Shown here in pieces: positions 35,036 to 43,615 of a stretch of 47,371 nucleotides of DNA. The stretch is from Bacillus changyiensis (GTDB lineage: Bacteria > Bacillota > Bacilli > Bacillales > Bacillaceae). Below the pieces are notes generated by a model. The model did not search any database. It was not told the origin of the DNA and saw nothing but the letters and a program-made list of their open reading frames with translations. Both the position numbers and the translations under genes were made by a program. Position 1 is the stretch's first letter; each line of letters begins with the position of its first letter. The DNA is taken from the NCBI RefSeq assembly GCF_027706145.1, contig NZ_JAQFWW010000010.1, forward strand, positions 1 to 47,371, in the 5' to 3' direction.

Positions 35036-36313
35036 TTATTTGTTCTCACCAGGACCGGGATTCGGAACCCCATTGTCTGGAGTTGCATCTTTGATTGATG
35101 AAAACTCTGCAAATACAACAGCATCAGTATCCCAAAGTACAACATCTTCGCGTTCAATAATTCGCATATCTGTAGAATTACGATAGAATGCCTTACCACC
35201 AACATTTGTTGTTAAAATAGAATATTGTTGACGATCAAACAGTTTGACAGCTTCTTTAAGATCACCAATAATCAACGGATATTTTGGCGCTGCTTTTGTA
35301 CCACCGTTTGGCAAATATTTATCAGATATAACGGACACAGGCTTTCCAAATAAAAGTTTTTTAGTCGGATCTGTTGGATTAGGCTGTAGTAAGTAACGGC
35401 CAAAAGCATCCTTCAATTTATCCAAAACATTAAATCCTGATTGATTTGTAATAAAAGAGGTTGTGGCGTTGATAGCTGGATCAAGTTTGACGTTCAAAAT
35501 ATCTTTAATATCGTCTTGCTTTGAAACTGCAGCTTTTGTGAGTGTTCCTAATTGCTTAATAATCAACGTATTACGCGTAACAGCTGATTTCTTAGCTAGC
35601 CAATTGGTCAAATATTGAAGAAGCGCTTCTTGTGTATCTGAAAGCAAATCATTAGAAAGAACCAAAATTCCTGCATAATCTTTAATGTTATATTTAATGT
35701 TTTCAAATTTAGGATTCTCTAATTCTGTGATATCTGCTAATTCTTCAAGGTCTGCTAATGGAGTGATATCTGCTAGTTTTTCAAGCACTCGTGAACCTTT
35801 GTTTGTAGATACCGGAATGACATCAACGAGATTCGCCAATGTATCAAATTGTCTACGTTTTTCGTTGATCTTCGTTGAAATATCTTGTGGAACAACAAGA
35901 CCGCCATCTTCATCCACACCTTCTTTCATTGCAGCAAGAGGTTTTGGTACTGTTCCGGATTTAAGAGCTGACGCAAAAAGCTGAACATGATTCTTTACTT
36001 CCGTTTTGGCGATATCATCTGTTGGTTGTTGACCAGTTACTACCGAATCTTGTGATGTCTGCTGCTGTTCATATGGGACTTGCATATTTCGGACTTCTTC
36101 ATATGTCTGGATCTGCTCTTTTATTTGTTGAGCTTCAGCAAGTAGTTTTTTAGCTTCATCAATTTTCCCTTCGTCTGTCAATGCTTCAATTTCTGTACGC
36201 TTCTCTGCTAGCGTTTGGCGTAACTCCCGTTCTTTTTTAGACATTCCACCTCCAGCAAAAAATTGAATATCTAGTTTCAATAAATTGTTTTGTTTTAATA
36301 GTTTCGGTTTCAA
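35036..36313 (-). CDS. Major capsid protein, HK97 fold
   Basis: The 425-residue protein has a delta-domain coiled coil (about 24-85, KKERELRQTLAEKRTEIEAL) that is removed by the prohead protease, then the HK97 core (about 120-410). I chose a TTG start at 36313, eight bases after AAGGAGG. It gives the N-terminus ending LKLDIQFFAGG, common in such capsids; an inner ATG after FAGGG is badly spaced. A Gly/Pro/Asn tail ends the protein, similar to that of the major tail protein. Confidence 0.9.
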   Translation of the reverse strand: MKPKLLKQNNLLKLDIQFFAGGGMSKKERELRQTLAEKRTEIEALTDEGKIDEAKKLLAEAQQIKEQIQTYEEVRNMQVPYEQQQTSQDSVVTGQQPTDDIAKTEVKNHVQLFASALKSGTVPKPLAAMKEGVDEDGGLVVPQDISTKINEKRRQFDTLANLVDVIPVSTNKGSRVLEKLADITPLADLEELADITELENPKFENIKYNIKDYAGILVLSNDLLSDTQEALLQYLTNWLAKKSAVTRNTLIIKQLGTLTKAAVSKQDDIKDILNVKLDPAINATTSFITNQSGFNVLDKLKDAFGRYLLQPNPTDPTKKLLFGKPVSVISDKYLPNGGTKAAPKYPLIIGDLKEAVKLFDRQQYSILTTNVGGKAFYRNSTDMRIIEREDVVLWDTDAVVFAEFSSIKDATPDNGVPNPGPGENK

Positions 36314-36334
36314 ATTCTTGTCCTCCTTAAAAGT

Positions 36335-36371
36335 GGCATTAAAAAAGAACCCTTAAAGATTTAAGAGTTCA
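36335..36371 (-). terminator. Attenuator between protease and capsid genes
   Basis: GAACTCTTAA pairs with TTAAGGGTTC around ATCT, followed by TTTTTTAATG on the minus strand. The stem includes the protease stop codon. Read-through or a separate capsid promoter is implied. Confidence 0.7.
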
Positions 36372-37078
36372 AGTTTCATGTCAATTTTTTGTTTTTGTAA
36401 TTCATCCAATCCTGCTTCTTCAGCCGAATTTTCAGCTACTGTTTTAGCAACTATCTTTCCTGGCACATGCTTAAAGTGTGCCAAGATTCGATGATCAATA
36501 CAGGCTGCTACATCCTTTGATTCTGAGACCTCATCAATCAAACCATAATTTAATGCTTCATCAGCTGTCAGCCACGTTTCTTCATCAAGTAATTGATGTA
36601 AGGTGCCATCATCCAGCTTGTCACCCGCTTTCTCAAGGTATGTCGAAACGATACTTTCTGTGATCTTGTCAAGATCATCGGCAGCCTTTCGAAATTCTGT
36701 TGCATTCCCGACCATTCCCATATAAGGATTATGAATCATCATCATGGCGTTACTTGGCATCGTAATGTTATCCCCCGCCATTGCAATAACTGAGGCAATA
36801 CTTCCTGCAAGAGCATCCACATATACATTTATTTTAGCCTTATGACGCTTAAGCATTGAATGAATCGCTTGTCCCTCAAAGACATCTCCTCCAGGTGAGT
36901 TAATGTACAAATCAATAGAACTTACATCCCCTAAACTTTTCAATTCTGACTGAAAAGCTTTAGAAGAGCTTTCACTAAACCATCCTTCACCCGTTATTGA
37001 GCCATAAAGTGTAATTTCAGCAGTAGAATCATTCAGAATCTTCATGTTCCAATACTTGTTTTTCTTCTTCGTTGCCAT
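36353..37078 (-). CDS. Prohead protease, ClpP-like
   Basis: The roughly 241-residue serine protease resembles ClpP: YINSPGGDVFEGQAIHSML, catalytic Ser in DALAGSIASVIAMAG, and catalytic His in MMMIHNPYMGMVGNATEF. It matures the prohead by cutting the capsid delta domain. I chose ATG 37078 after AGGGGGG. It overlaps the portal gene 3' end by about 50 bases in another frame, common in this phage group. Confidence 0.9.
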   Translation of the reverse strand: MATKKKNKYWNMKILNDSTAEITLYGSITGEGWFSESSSKAFQSELKSLGDVSSIDLYINSPGGDVFEGQAIHSMLKRHKAKINVYVDALAGSIASVIAMAGDNITMPSNAMMMIHNPYMGMVGNATEFRKAADDLDKITESIVSTYLEKAGDKLDDGTLHQLLDEETWLTADEALNYGLIDEVSESKDVAACIDHRILAHFKHVPGKIVAKTVAENSAEEAGLDELQKQKIDMKLELLNL

Positions 37079-38333
37079 CACCCCCCTTCTGTTCATCAGA
37101 TGCCCCTTTTACCTTGTTCAGTTGATATTCTTTCATAATTGAAAGAGGAACAAGATTTAAATTCCCATAATGCTCATCGCCAATTTCCCCAATTCCAGTC
37201 ATATCCTCTTTTTGAAGGATATTATTTACGCTAAAAGCGCCAACACTTTGCATCGTTTTATAAAATTCAGCACGAGATTTACTATCTCCACGAAGTTCTG
37301 ATTCTAGGTTAAATTTAAAGTAATAACCACTTTTTAACTGGTTTTCTGTCAAAATTTTATCGTTCAATTCTTGTTCTATGTTTGTCACTAAAGGTTGCAA
37401 TGTAGTTTTGACATAATCTAAAGATTGTTGTTCGATATTAGAGAAAGTGGCTCGATCAAGTTCACCTATTTTATGTGGTGGTACCTTATAAATAGATGCG
37501 ATCTGCTGACGGTTCCATTTCATGGACTCAATAAATTGAGCATCCTTCATTGGCATGGTTACTTGTGAATAGTCGAGACCCGCGTCTAGGACTGCAATAG
37601 ACTGACCCGCATTCACACGCTCCCAGTCTTCTCTCACAATTTTTTTGCTTTCTCTGTCCAATAGAGTTGGTGCTTTGACAACGCCAAACGGAGCACCACC
37701 ATTTTTATAAAATTTTGCATTGAATTTTGTAGCAGCTCGATTTGATCCTATATTGTCACGAATAACTGAAATTGGAGTTTGTCCCACAATTCCATCAAGA
37801 GAAAGGTTTTTAAAATGCAGAACTTCTTCATAAAAAAACTCACGATATTTGCTGTCAATCGTGGTTGAATACCAAACCCGACCGTTATTAGGGTCAATAT
37901 TTGTATTTGTTGCCTCAGGGTTTAAAGGTCTGATTCCAGTCACATTTCCGTCTTTATCAAAAAGCAAAAGATTGTAACTGTTCCCCCAAGTACAGAGCCT
38001 TGTGACCAAAAGCCTTTTCCAAATAAAACTTGTCATATAATCATTAACTTTGTTCAGAATCATATCACTAATACCATTTTGAACTTGTTTGATATTACCG
38101 TTTTTATTCTGAAAAAGTTTGATTGGTAGTTTCGCGATATCATCCGCCAAAACTATGACACATGCATAAACATCTGGATGAAGAACAGCCGTTTTTGATG
38201 ATACTCTTTCACCTGATGAGGTTTCAGTACCAGCAAAAATATTTCTAAACCAATTGGCTGGGTGAAGAAGGGAGCCGCTATCCTCTTCTGCGATTTCATT
38301 TTTGACCCCGCCCTTTAAACGGCTTAATAGCAT
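37029..38333 (-). CDS. Portal protein, HK97 family
   Basis: The 434-residue protein has the portal core (about 40-385): VSSKTAVLHPDVYACVIVLA, later FYKNGGAPFGVVKAPTLLD and PPHKIGELDRATFSNIEQQS. It forms the dodecameric ring through which DNA enters. The acidic C-terminus (DEQKGGDGNEEEKQVLEHED) overlaps the protease gene. Confidence 0.93.
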   Translation of the reverse strand: MLLSRLKGGVKNEIAEEDSGSLLHPANWFRNIFAGTETSSGERVSSKTAVLHPDVYACVIVLADDIAKLPIKLFQNKNGNIKQVQNGISDMILNKVNDYMTSFIWKRLLVTRLCTWGNSYNLLLFDKDGNVTGIRPLNPEATNTNIDPNNGRVWYSTTIDSKYREFFYEEVLHFKNLSLDGIVGQTPISVIRDNIGSNRAATKFNAKFYKNGGAPFGVVKAPTLLDRESKKIVREDWERVNAGQSIAVLDAGLDYSQVTMPMKDAQFIESMKWNRQQIASIYKVPPHKIGELDRATFSNIEQQSLDYVKTTLQPLVTNIEQELNDKILTENQLKSGYYFKFNLESELRGDSKSRAEFYKTMQSVGAFSVNNILQKEDMTGIGEIGDEHYGNLNLVPLSIMKEYQLNKVKGASDEQKGGDGNEEEKQVLEHEDSE

Positions 38334-38522
38334 CTAATCCCCGCCTTTCTCCTTAGTCTGCCGATCTACACCTAACAAGCCAGCAAGAGAAAATAAAAAA
38401 ACACCGGTTGCAATCAAACCCGCGTTGATATTTATTCGATATATGGCAGTAGAAATGAATATCATCCCTATAATAAGTAAGATATCATCTATAAACGGCT
38501 GCATACTTTTTATAAATTTCAT
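38334..38522 (-). CDS. Small membrane protein, DUF1056-like
   Basis: The 62-residue protein has two hydrophobic helices (about 11-27 and 32-50) and a basic tail. A protein of this type (DUF1056) often stands between terminase and portal in phages of low-GC Gram-positives. Function unknown. It abuts the portal gene and follows TerL by 11 bases. Confidence 0.72.
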   Translation of the reverse strand: MKFIKSMQPFIDDILLIIGMIFISTAIYRININAGLIATGVFLFSLAGLLGVDRQTKEKGGD

Positions 38523-38533
38523 ATTCCCACCTC

Positions 38534-40243
38534 CTACAGGCTGAAAGATCCTGACTTGATATACGCATTTAAGTCAATTGTCATATCAATTTGAGAAGCT
38601 CTGACATGTGCATTGATAAGAGCTGCAGCAGGGTCGATCCGTTGTGTTGACTTTGACTTGTCCAGCATGATATTTTCTTGAGCATCTACTTTTGTAACAG
38701 CATTACCCATCGCCCATGTTAGCAGATCATTTTTATTATGGATGATGTTTTTCGCCTTGACTTTTTCGCGAAAGTCTTTCGTAGGCTCTGAAAGTGTGGC
38801 AACGCCCTGCCTAATTTCTATCATTACATATCCGTCAGCCTCCATCTGTTGAGCAAACTGTGTCGCATTATATGGATCGTAACCGATTTCTTTAATCCGC
38901 CAGCCTTTCTCTTGCTCCATTTTCTTGATATAAGCTCTGATATAGTCATAATCGACTACAGCACCATCAGTAACGGTAAGCCAGTTCTTTTCCCTCCACA
39001 AGTCATAAGGGACATGATCTGTCTTCATACGTTCATAGAATGTATCTTCAGGCATAAAACCATGACTTTCTACAGCAAAGCTCCCATCATCTAACGGAAA
39101 AATAAATGATACAGCTGTCAGGTCAATTCGTTTTGATAAGTCAATTCCAACATAGCACTCCCGGCCGGATAGATCAGGAAAATGATCAGATCCACAATCT
39201 TTCCAAGCTTGCATGTCCATGTAGCCATTTTCACGCATGTTAACCCAGATATTCATATTCTTAGTCAGAAAGTTCCTCATTTTCTCTGGAACAGCCAAGG
39301 CAACTTCCAACTCTCCACGCAGATAATTAAGTCCATGTTCATTTTTAGCAACAATAGGATTGGCTTTGACCCAGTTCTGCTCATCCTTAATGTCATCGCC
39401 TTTGTCTAATTCATTAACCATCACAAAATACTGCTCATTTGTTTCTACTTTATTTGGATCTAAAATGCGTGACACGTAATCATATTCAACGCGGTAGGCA
39501 GGGTTATTTAATTCAAAACCGGCAGTCGTAATAATGATCATTAACGGCTGATTTCGTGCAGCCATACCTGAAACAAGTACATCATATATTTCAGATGTTT
39601 TATGTGCGTGATATTCGTCAATAATTCCGCACTGAGGATTGAACCCATCTCCTGTTTTCCCTGCATCTTTAGAAAGTGCCTCAATTTTAGATTGTGTTTT
39701 TGGATGTTCAATTTTCCCGTAGGCAATTCTATATTTTTGCTCGGGTTTATTTAATAGCTCACACTGAAGAATTTGTGCTTTGATCTCATTCCAGCATATT
39801 TTTGCTTGCTCAGTTTTCGTTGCCCCAATGTAGACCTCTGACATATTTTCATCGTTTGCCATAGCCTCATAAGAAGCAACACAAGCTAAACTTTGTGTTT
39901 TTGCATTCTTACGTCCAACTTGCCAATATACTTTTGTGAATCTACGATACCCTGTTTCTTTGTGAACCCAACCATACACATTGCCAAAAATAAAAATTTG
40001 GATTGGCTCAGGGACAATATTTTCTCCTGCGAGAGGTCCTTTTGTATGCTTAAACTGAGTCATCCAATAAAGAAAACGCCTAGCTTTCTCGTCATCAAAT
40101 ATAAAAGGAAACTCCCTTGTTCCTTCTCTCTTGATGTCATTTAAAAAGCGCTGACAAGCCCAAATATGTTTTTGACATGCCACAATCTCACCCGATATGA
40201 TACCGTGTGAGTAGTCAATCATAAACTGTTTAATTGTATTCAT
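38534..40243 (-). CDS. Terminase large subunit
   Basis: The 569-residue packaging motor has an ATPase domain (about 85-300; Walker A-like VGRKNAKTQSLACVASYEAM, Walker B CGIIDEYHAHKTSE) and a nuclease domain (about 365-545; ECYVGIDLSKRIDLTAVSF). It cuts and pumps phage DNA. It overlaps TerS by four bases. An HNH gene nearby suggests cos-type packaging. Confidence 0.95.
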   Translation of the reverse strand: MNTIKQFMIDYSHGIISGEIVACQKHIWACQRFLNDIKREGTREFPFIFDDEKARRFLYWMTQFKHTKGPLAGENIVPEPIQIFIFGNVYGWVHKETGYRRFTKVYWQVGRKNAKTQSLACVASYEAMANDENMSEVYIGATKTEQAKICWNEIKAQILQCELLNKPEQKYRIAYGKIEHPKTQSKIEALSKDAGKTGDGFNPQCGIIDEYHAHKTSEIYDVLVSGMAARNQPLMIIITTAGFELNNPAYRVEYDYVSRILDPNKVETNEQYFVMVNELDKGDDIKDEQNWVKANPIVAKNEHGLNYLRGELEVALAVPEKMRNFLTKNMNIWVNMRENGYMDMQAWKDCGSDHFPDLSGRECYVGIDLSKRIDLTAVSFIFPLDDGSFAVESHGFMPEDTFYERMKTDHVPYDLWREKNWLTVTDGAVVDYDYIRAYIKKMEQEKGWRIKEIGYDPYNATQFAQQMEADGYVMIEIRQGVATLSEPTKDFREKVKAKNIIHNKNDLLTWAMGNAVTKVDAQENIMLDKSKSTQRIDPAAALINAHVRASQIDMTIDLNAYIKSGSFSL

Positions 40244-40755
40244 ACATTACCAAACTCCTTTTCAGCTGCCGTTTTTTCCCGTTCTTCCTGAGTTTTGGTG
40301 ATGGCAAGTTTTGCGCGTGCAGACGGAGTAAGACCAAAATCATTGGCAGCTGATTTCATTTGATCATAAAAGTTTTTCTGACGTTTTAGTAAAGGGTGTT
40401 CTTCACCAACCAACTTGATCGGCTGACCGTTTTCATCATGCCCTTCTGTATTAATCATAATGCCGTCTTCTTCTATCGTTTTTGTAATAGAGATGTACTG
40501 AGAATAGGCGTTACAATAGGCGGCCAACATGCTGATATCCGCCTCTGTGATAATATCCACTTCAGATAATAAAGCAGCAACCCGTTTAAATTCTTTTTTA
40601 GCCACCTTATCTAACCATGAAGGTGGTTTGATATTTTCAGCACGCATTTTCATTTTTTCCTCATATTTAGCCCTAGCAGCTAGTTCTTCCGTATTCTTTT
40701 TATTTGGATTACCCTGTATTAACTGGAGAGCTGCGGATTTTGCGGGTCTCGGCAT
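40240..40755 (-). CDS. Terminase small subunit, P27 family
   Basis: The 171-residue protein starts at ATG 40755 after GAGGTGAAAA, with MPRPAKSAALQLIQGNPNKK, as in P27-family small terminases. It continues with PPSWLDKVAKKEFKRVAALL and LGLTPSARAKLAIT-like ending. It recognises the phage packaging site, which should lie just upstream. Confidence 0.9.
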   Translation of the reverse strand: MPRPAKSAALQLIQGNPNKKNTEELAARAKYEEKMKMRAENIKPPSWLDKVAKKEFKRVAALLSEVDIITEADISMLAAYCNAYSQYISITKTIEEDGIMINTEGHDENGQPIKLVGEEHPLLKRQKNFYDQMKSAANDFGLTPSARAKLAITKTQEEREKTAAEKEFGNV

Positions 40756-40769
40756 GTTTTTCACCTCAT

Positions 40770-40981
40770 TTCCTCAAAAAAATCTCTTTTTTCGCTTGTT
40801 TTTTCCGGCAAACGTGCTATGATGAAATTGCAACTAAATCATTTAACTCAAGCCTTCTTAGCATTCTGCTGAGAGGGTATTTTTTGTTTTTCGGGAACTT
40901 TGAAAAGCGGTGTTTGTTTGCAGAAGAGGGCGCGCCGTTCCCCAGACGGTTGTTTTCCAAGGATTTTGGTAGGGGGGTGTC
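40770..40981. other. Non-coding stretch between HNH and terminase, candidate cos region
   Basis: These 210 bases have no gene. They hold GC-rich blocks in an AT-rich genome (GGGCGCGCCGTTCCCC near 40928-40943 and a G run at 40973-40979). Phages with HNH, TerS and TerL in this order are cos phages with the site here. The cut position cannot be seen from sequence alone. Confidence 0.4.
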
Positions 40982-41356
40982 CTACTGCCCTTGCTTACTT
41001 CGGTCACCATGTACCTTATTATGACAAGCATTACAGAGGCTTTCAAGGTTTGAAAGGTCTAAACGCTTGGACCAGTCCTCTTTAACTTCCACAATGTGAT
41101 GAACCATGTCAGCAGGTGTGAAGCGATGTTCCCTCAAACATCTCTGACAAAGATAATTGTCTCTTAGCAAAACAAGTTGTCTTGTTCGTTTCCAATCTGT
41201 TGATTTATAAAAACTTGTTAATGTTTTGTCTCTTGAATGTTTGTTGTAATGTTTTATTTCCTCTTGCTTGATGTGCTTATGCTCATGGCAATAGGCTTCT
41301 CTAGTTAGAGCCTTACATCCATAGGCCTTACACTCCCTTAACGGCTTAGGTGGCAT
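40982..41356 (-). CDS. Phage HNH endonuclease
   Basis: The 124-residue protein carries an HNH domain with a zinc ribbon: CQRCLREHR, DMVHHIVEVKEDWSKRLDLS and NLESLCNACHNKVHGDRS. An extra N-terminal Cys/His cluster (CKAYGCKALTREAYCHEHK) is seen. HNH proteins beside TerS/TerL stimulate cos cleavage in HK97-type phages. Confidence 0.9.
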   Translation of the reverse strand: MPPKPLRECKAYGCKALTREAYCHEHKHIKQEEIKHYNKHSRDKTLTSFYKSTDWKRTRQLVLLRDNYLCQRCLREHRFTPADMVHHIVEVKEDWSKRLDLSNLESLCNACHNKVHGDRSKQGQ

Positions 41357-41423
41357 TGTTGATCCTCCTCAAACACAAACATTCATTGATTTATTTCCAT
41401 ATTTGTTTGGCCAATCAATACTT

Positions 41424-41567
41424 TCATAAGTGAGCCAATTCGTCTTTTAAGTCTTGACAATTGACTATCACAACATCCCGACTACTCATACGAGTTGAAG
41501 TTGTACGTTTCTCACCGTCTTCATGTTCTAGGATAATACTAATTACTAATTCACCCAACGCCTTCAT
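41424..41567 (-). CDS. Small phage protein, 47 residues, unknown
   Basis: The peptide starts MKALGELVISIILEHEDGEK and ends LKDELAHL. The ATG follows AGGGAGGGG at good spacing, which supports a real gene. It is short, beta-then-helix in pattern, without membrane segment. It lies between a terminator and the HNH gene. Confidence 0.6.
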   Translation of the reverse strand: MKALGELVISIILEHEDGEKRTTSTRMSSRDVVIVNCQDLKDELAHL

Positions 41568-41585
41568 ATTGTCCCCTCCCTCAAA

Positions 41586-41612
41586 TAAAAAACGCCCTCC
41601 CGTTTGGGAAAG
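41586..41612 (-). terminator. Terminator after the membrane gene at 41638
   Basis: CGCTTTCCC and GGGAGGGCG arms, then TTTTTTATTT on the minus strand. Confidence 0.7.
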
Positions 41613-41637
41613 CGCAATGTGTTTTTATGTATTTACT

Positions 41638-42030
41638 TCACTTCATTTTTTCTATAATATCCTCTAACTCTCTAATTTTTTTATCTTTTTGTTTGATTTC
41701 TTTCCGTTTCTGTGGAAAAGCCAATACTACAAGTCCTAATACTATCAAAGTAAGATAATTCGTATAATCACTTAGATTATTATAAACTAGATCTAATCTC
41801 AAATGTGGTGCCACAATTAGTCCAAACATCGCAACAAGATATAAGGTTGTCTTTAATCGTTTCTTGTTACCATCAACATCATCGGCAAATTCTGCAAGTG
41901 TAAAAAAACCAGCAAAAACTGTGATCCCAAAAGAATAGCTATCTCCAATCCTGACTCCAAATAGAGATAAGATTCCTAAAATTATAATGCTAAATCCCAA
42001 TGCCATAATTATTTTTTCATTCTCATTCAT
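41638..42030 (-). CDS. Membrane protein with C-terminal coiled coil, unknown
   Basis: The 130-residue protein has four hydrophobic segments (about 8-25, 30-46, 60-80, 90-105) followed by a charged coiled coil, PQKRKEIKQKDKKIRELEDI. It is flanked by terminators on both sides and so is an independent unit in the variable stretch between ArpU and HNH. No family was recognised. It may act in the lysogen, for example in exclusion of other phages, but this is only a guess from place and shape. Confidence 0.6.
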   Translation of the reverse strand: MNENEKIIMALGFSIIILGILSLFGVRIGDSYSFGITVFAGFFTLAEFADDVDGNKKRLKTTLYLVAMFGLIVAPHLRLDLVYNNLSDYTNYLTLIVLGLVVLAFPQKRKEIKQKDKKIRELEDIIEKMK

Positions 42031-42217
42031 TAATTTTTCACCCTACTATATTATAGTAGAAAAATTCTACAATTCAACTAATAAATACAAATTGCTCTTA
42101 TGATTTTTCAATATAAGTATCTTTATATATTCTTTCTAAACCATGCCCACACTCAGAGGCTCCCTTTGCCATGAATTGTATTATCTAAGATTCACTGGAC
42201 ACAGTTTACAGAGAATA

Positions 42218-42243
42218 TAAAAAAAGCACCCCTGAAGGATGCT
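42218..42243 (-). terminator. Terminator after the membrane gene at 42242
   Basis: AGCATCC and GGGGTGCT arms around TTCA, then a run of seven T on the minus strand. Confidence 0.75.
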
Positions 42244-42886
42244 AAAGTTCTTTTTTTAACATTTTGTCTAAAAAACTTCCTTGGAAGTAATTTAGGTTTG
42301 ATGAATAGTATTTAAAGCTTGAAAGAACTACCAAAATTATTATGACTTGTATTGCAAACATAACATCTATTCTAAGTGGATATGACGAAAAACCGTATAT
42401 CCATATGGTTGCGAAAATTGTAAATACTGCAGATAAAAGATGACTTATTAAAACAGTTCCTAAAGTATGAATAGTAGACAAAAGATATCTATATCTTTCT
42501 ACAATATAAGTCCTTTTCTCTTCTTCATTAATGTCTAATAAATTTTTGTGCCATAAACACTCAAAATAAAAATAATCATTATTGTTATTTTCTTTCCAAT
42601 CATTTGGATAAGGGAAGTTAGTAACTCTCTTGATTGCATTATCAAAAATCCTGTTTTTACTAACTATCCAATTTATCACAAAGTATAAATGATGAATTAT
42701 GTAGCCTAAAACAACACCAAATGCACTTAATGAAATAAAAAGACCTATCAGTGTACCAATCTCTGAAAACTTTATATGAGTGGATATGAAATCAAATTTA
42801 GTTAGTACAAAGTAGACTGCTATCCAAAAAATAAACATCCATCCAGGTATGCCCCATCTTATTAAGTATTTAGTTTCAAAATTCAT
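42242..42886 (-). CDS. Multi-pass membrane protein, unknown
   Basis: The 214-residue protein has two helices (about 12-30 and 42-72), a polar middle part (77-135, with an Asn-rich NENNNN-like stretch) and two more helices (about 140-165 and 175-193). The gene is more AT-rich than the structural genes, which suggests separate origin. It has its own terminator and no functional link to neighbours. A role as lysogen cargo is possible; no family was recognised. Confidence 0.6.
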   Translation of the reverse strand: MNFETKYLIRWGIPGWMFIFWIAVYFVLTKFDFISTHIKFSEIGTLIGLFISLSAFGVVLGYIIHHLYFVINWIVSKNRIFDNAIKRVTNFPYPNDWKENNNNDYFYFECLWHKNLLDINEEEKRTYIVERYRYLLSTIHTLGTVLISHLLSAVFTIFATIWIYGFSSYPLRIDVMFAIQVIIILVVLSSFKYYSSNLNYFQGSFLDKMLKKEL

Positions 42887-42962
42887 TTACTCACCTCCAT
42901 ATTATTATCGTTGAGAGCAAGTAACAATTGAATAAACTGCGGAATTTGTCGAACGATTCATA

Positions 42963-42992
42963 AAAAAAAGCACCCACCATATTCGGGTGCCT
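42963..42992 (-). terminator. Terminator of the right YonT-like cassette
   Basis: GGCACCC and GGGTGCT arms around a 9-base loop, then eight T on the minus strand, directly after the helix-turn-helix gene. Confidence 0.8.
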
Positions 42993-43205
42993 TTATCGCT
43001 TTCTTTTGTATGAAAGTATATCAGCTTTCAAAAACAAGCGATCTCTATTAGTGGTCTTTAACGGTTTCAATGTTCCATAGTCAACCAACTGTTTCAAGTT
43101 TTGACGGCTACAGCCGATTATTTCAATTGCTTCAGAAGTTGTTATAACTTCCTTGTCCATGAATTCTCTCAATTCATCAATACTTTCAAAAACAAGCCTA
43201 TTCAT
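42993..43205 (-). CDS. Small helix-turn-helix protein, right cassette
   Basis: The 70-residue protein starts at ATG 43205, ten bases after GGAGG. It carries an excisionase/MerR-like helix-turn-helix: TTSEAIEIIGCSRQNLKQLV, then DYGTLKPLKTTNRDRLFLK. It is a paralogue of the protein at 16419-16661. Its start overlaps the end of the membrane gene upstream by eight bases, so the two are translated together. A DNA-binding role in control of the cassette is inferred. Confidence 0.72.
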   Translation of the reverse strand: MNRLVFESIDELREFMDKEVITTSEAIEIIGCSRQNLKQLVDYGTLKPLKTTNRDRLFLKADILSYKRKR

Positions 43206-43395
43206 CACGCGTGTTCCTCCATCTAAGGACAATATTAATTATAGTCATAACCAGCCAAATTAAAGCCAATACCATCGTGATGATATCCAAGGTATCCAGG
43301 TTACCATAATCCTTATCAACAAACACGATAATGAATAGAATAGAAAATAGTATCGTTGACCTGTCAAATAATTTTTTTCTCATTGTTTTGAGCAT
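43198..43395 (-). CDS. YoyJ-like small membrane protein, right cassette
   Basis: The protein has 65 residues from ATG 43395 or 61 from ATG 43383. Two hydrophobic helices are clear (TILFSILFIIVFV and IITMVLALIWLVMTIINIVL), with a basic loop and end. Neither start has a visible ribosome site, as with the left-cassette counterpart. In SPbeta, YoyJ follows the YonT toxin on one mRNA and is itself harmful in excess. Similarity to YoyJ is judged from order, size and membrane pattern. Confidence 0.58.
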   Translation of the reverse strand: MLKTMRKKLFDRSTILFSILFIIVFVDKDYGNLDTLDIITMVLALIWLVMTIINIVLRWRNTRDE

Positions 43396-43414
43396 AGATA
43401 TAAAGTGTTATAAT
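43383..43414 (+). promoter_or_regulatory. Promoter of the antisense RNA, right cassette
   Basis: TATAAT (43409-43414) is preceded by TG plus one base, an extended -10. The -35 is weak. It fires rightward, against the toxin gene. Confidence 0.6.
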
Positions 43415-43420
43415 AAGGGA

Positions 43421-43486
43421 AGGGGATTTCTCCCCCTACAGCCTATGTACGACGTTTCTTCTTGCCGGGAGAACGTCGTTTTTTGT
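43421..43486 (+). ncRNA. Antisense antitoxin RNA (SR6-like) of the right cassette
   Basis: From the promoter above, a plus-strand RNA of about 65 bases would hold a 5' hairpin (GGGGATTTCTCCCC) and end at a strong terminator: ACGACGTTTCT (43449-43459) pairs with AGAACGTCGT (43470-43479) and six T follow. It is complementary to the last 14 codons or so of the 47-residue peptide gene. Size and place match antitoxin RNAs such as SR6 and RNAII. Confidence 0.65.
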
Positions 43487-43586
43487 TACCCTTCAAGTCC
43501 TTGATATTCTTGATCATGGTCGTTATTCCTGCGAGAATCGCAACCAGCCAAGCCAAGTCCCGAAGGATAAACTCAACTATTTCCAT
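43443..43586 (-). CDS. YonT-like type I toxin peptide, right cassette
   Basis: The 47-residue peptide starts MEIVEFILRDLAWLVAILAG: a short head, one membrane helix (about 11-26) and a very basic tail (NKKRRSPGKKKRRT). SPbeta YonT has the same plan with a long Lys/Arg tail. The ribosome site AAAGGAGGG is strong, a consensus promoter precedes the gene, and a convergent antisense RNA covers its 3' end. These together support a type I toxin. Confidence 0.7.
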   Translation of the reverse strand: MEIVEFILRDLAWLVAILAGITTMIKNIKDLKGNKKRRSPGKKKRRT

Positions 43587-43615
43587 GCTCTTAACTCCCT
43601 CCTTTCTATACATTA

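Noticed and set aside
40704..41085. Plus ORFs between terminase and HNH
   Set aside because: No ribosome sites; they overlap the probable cos region and the HNH gene on the other strand.
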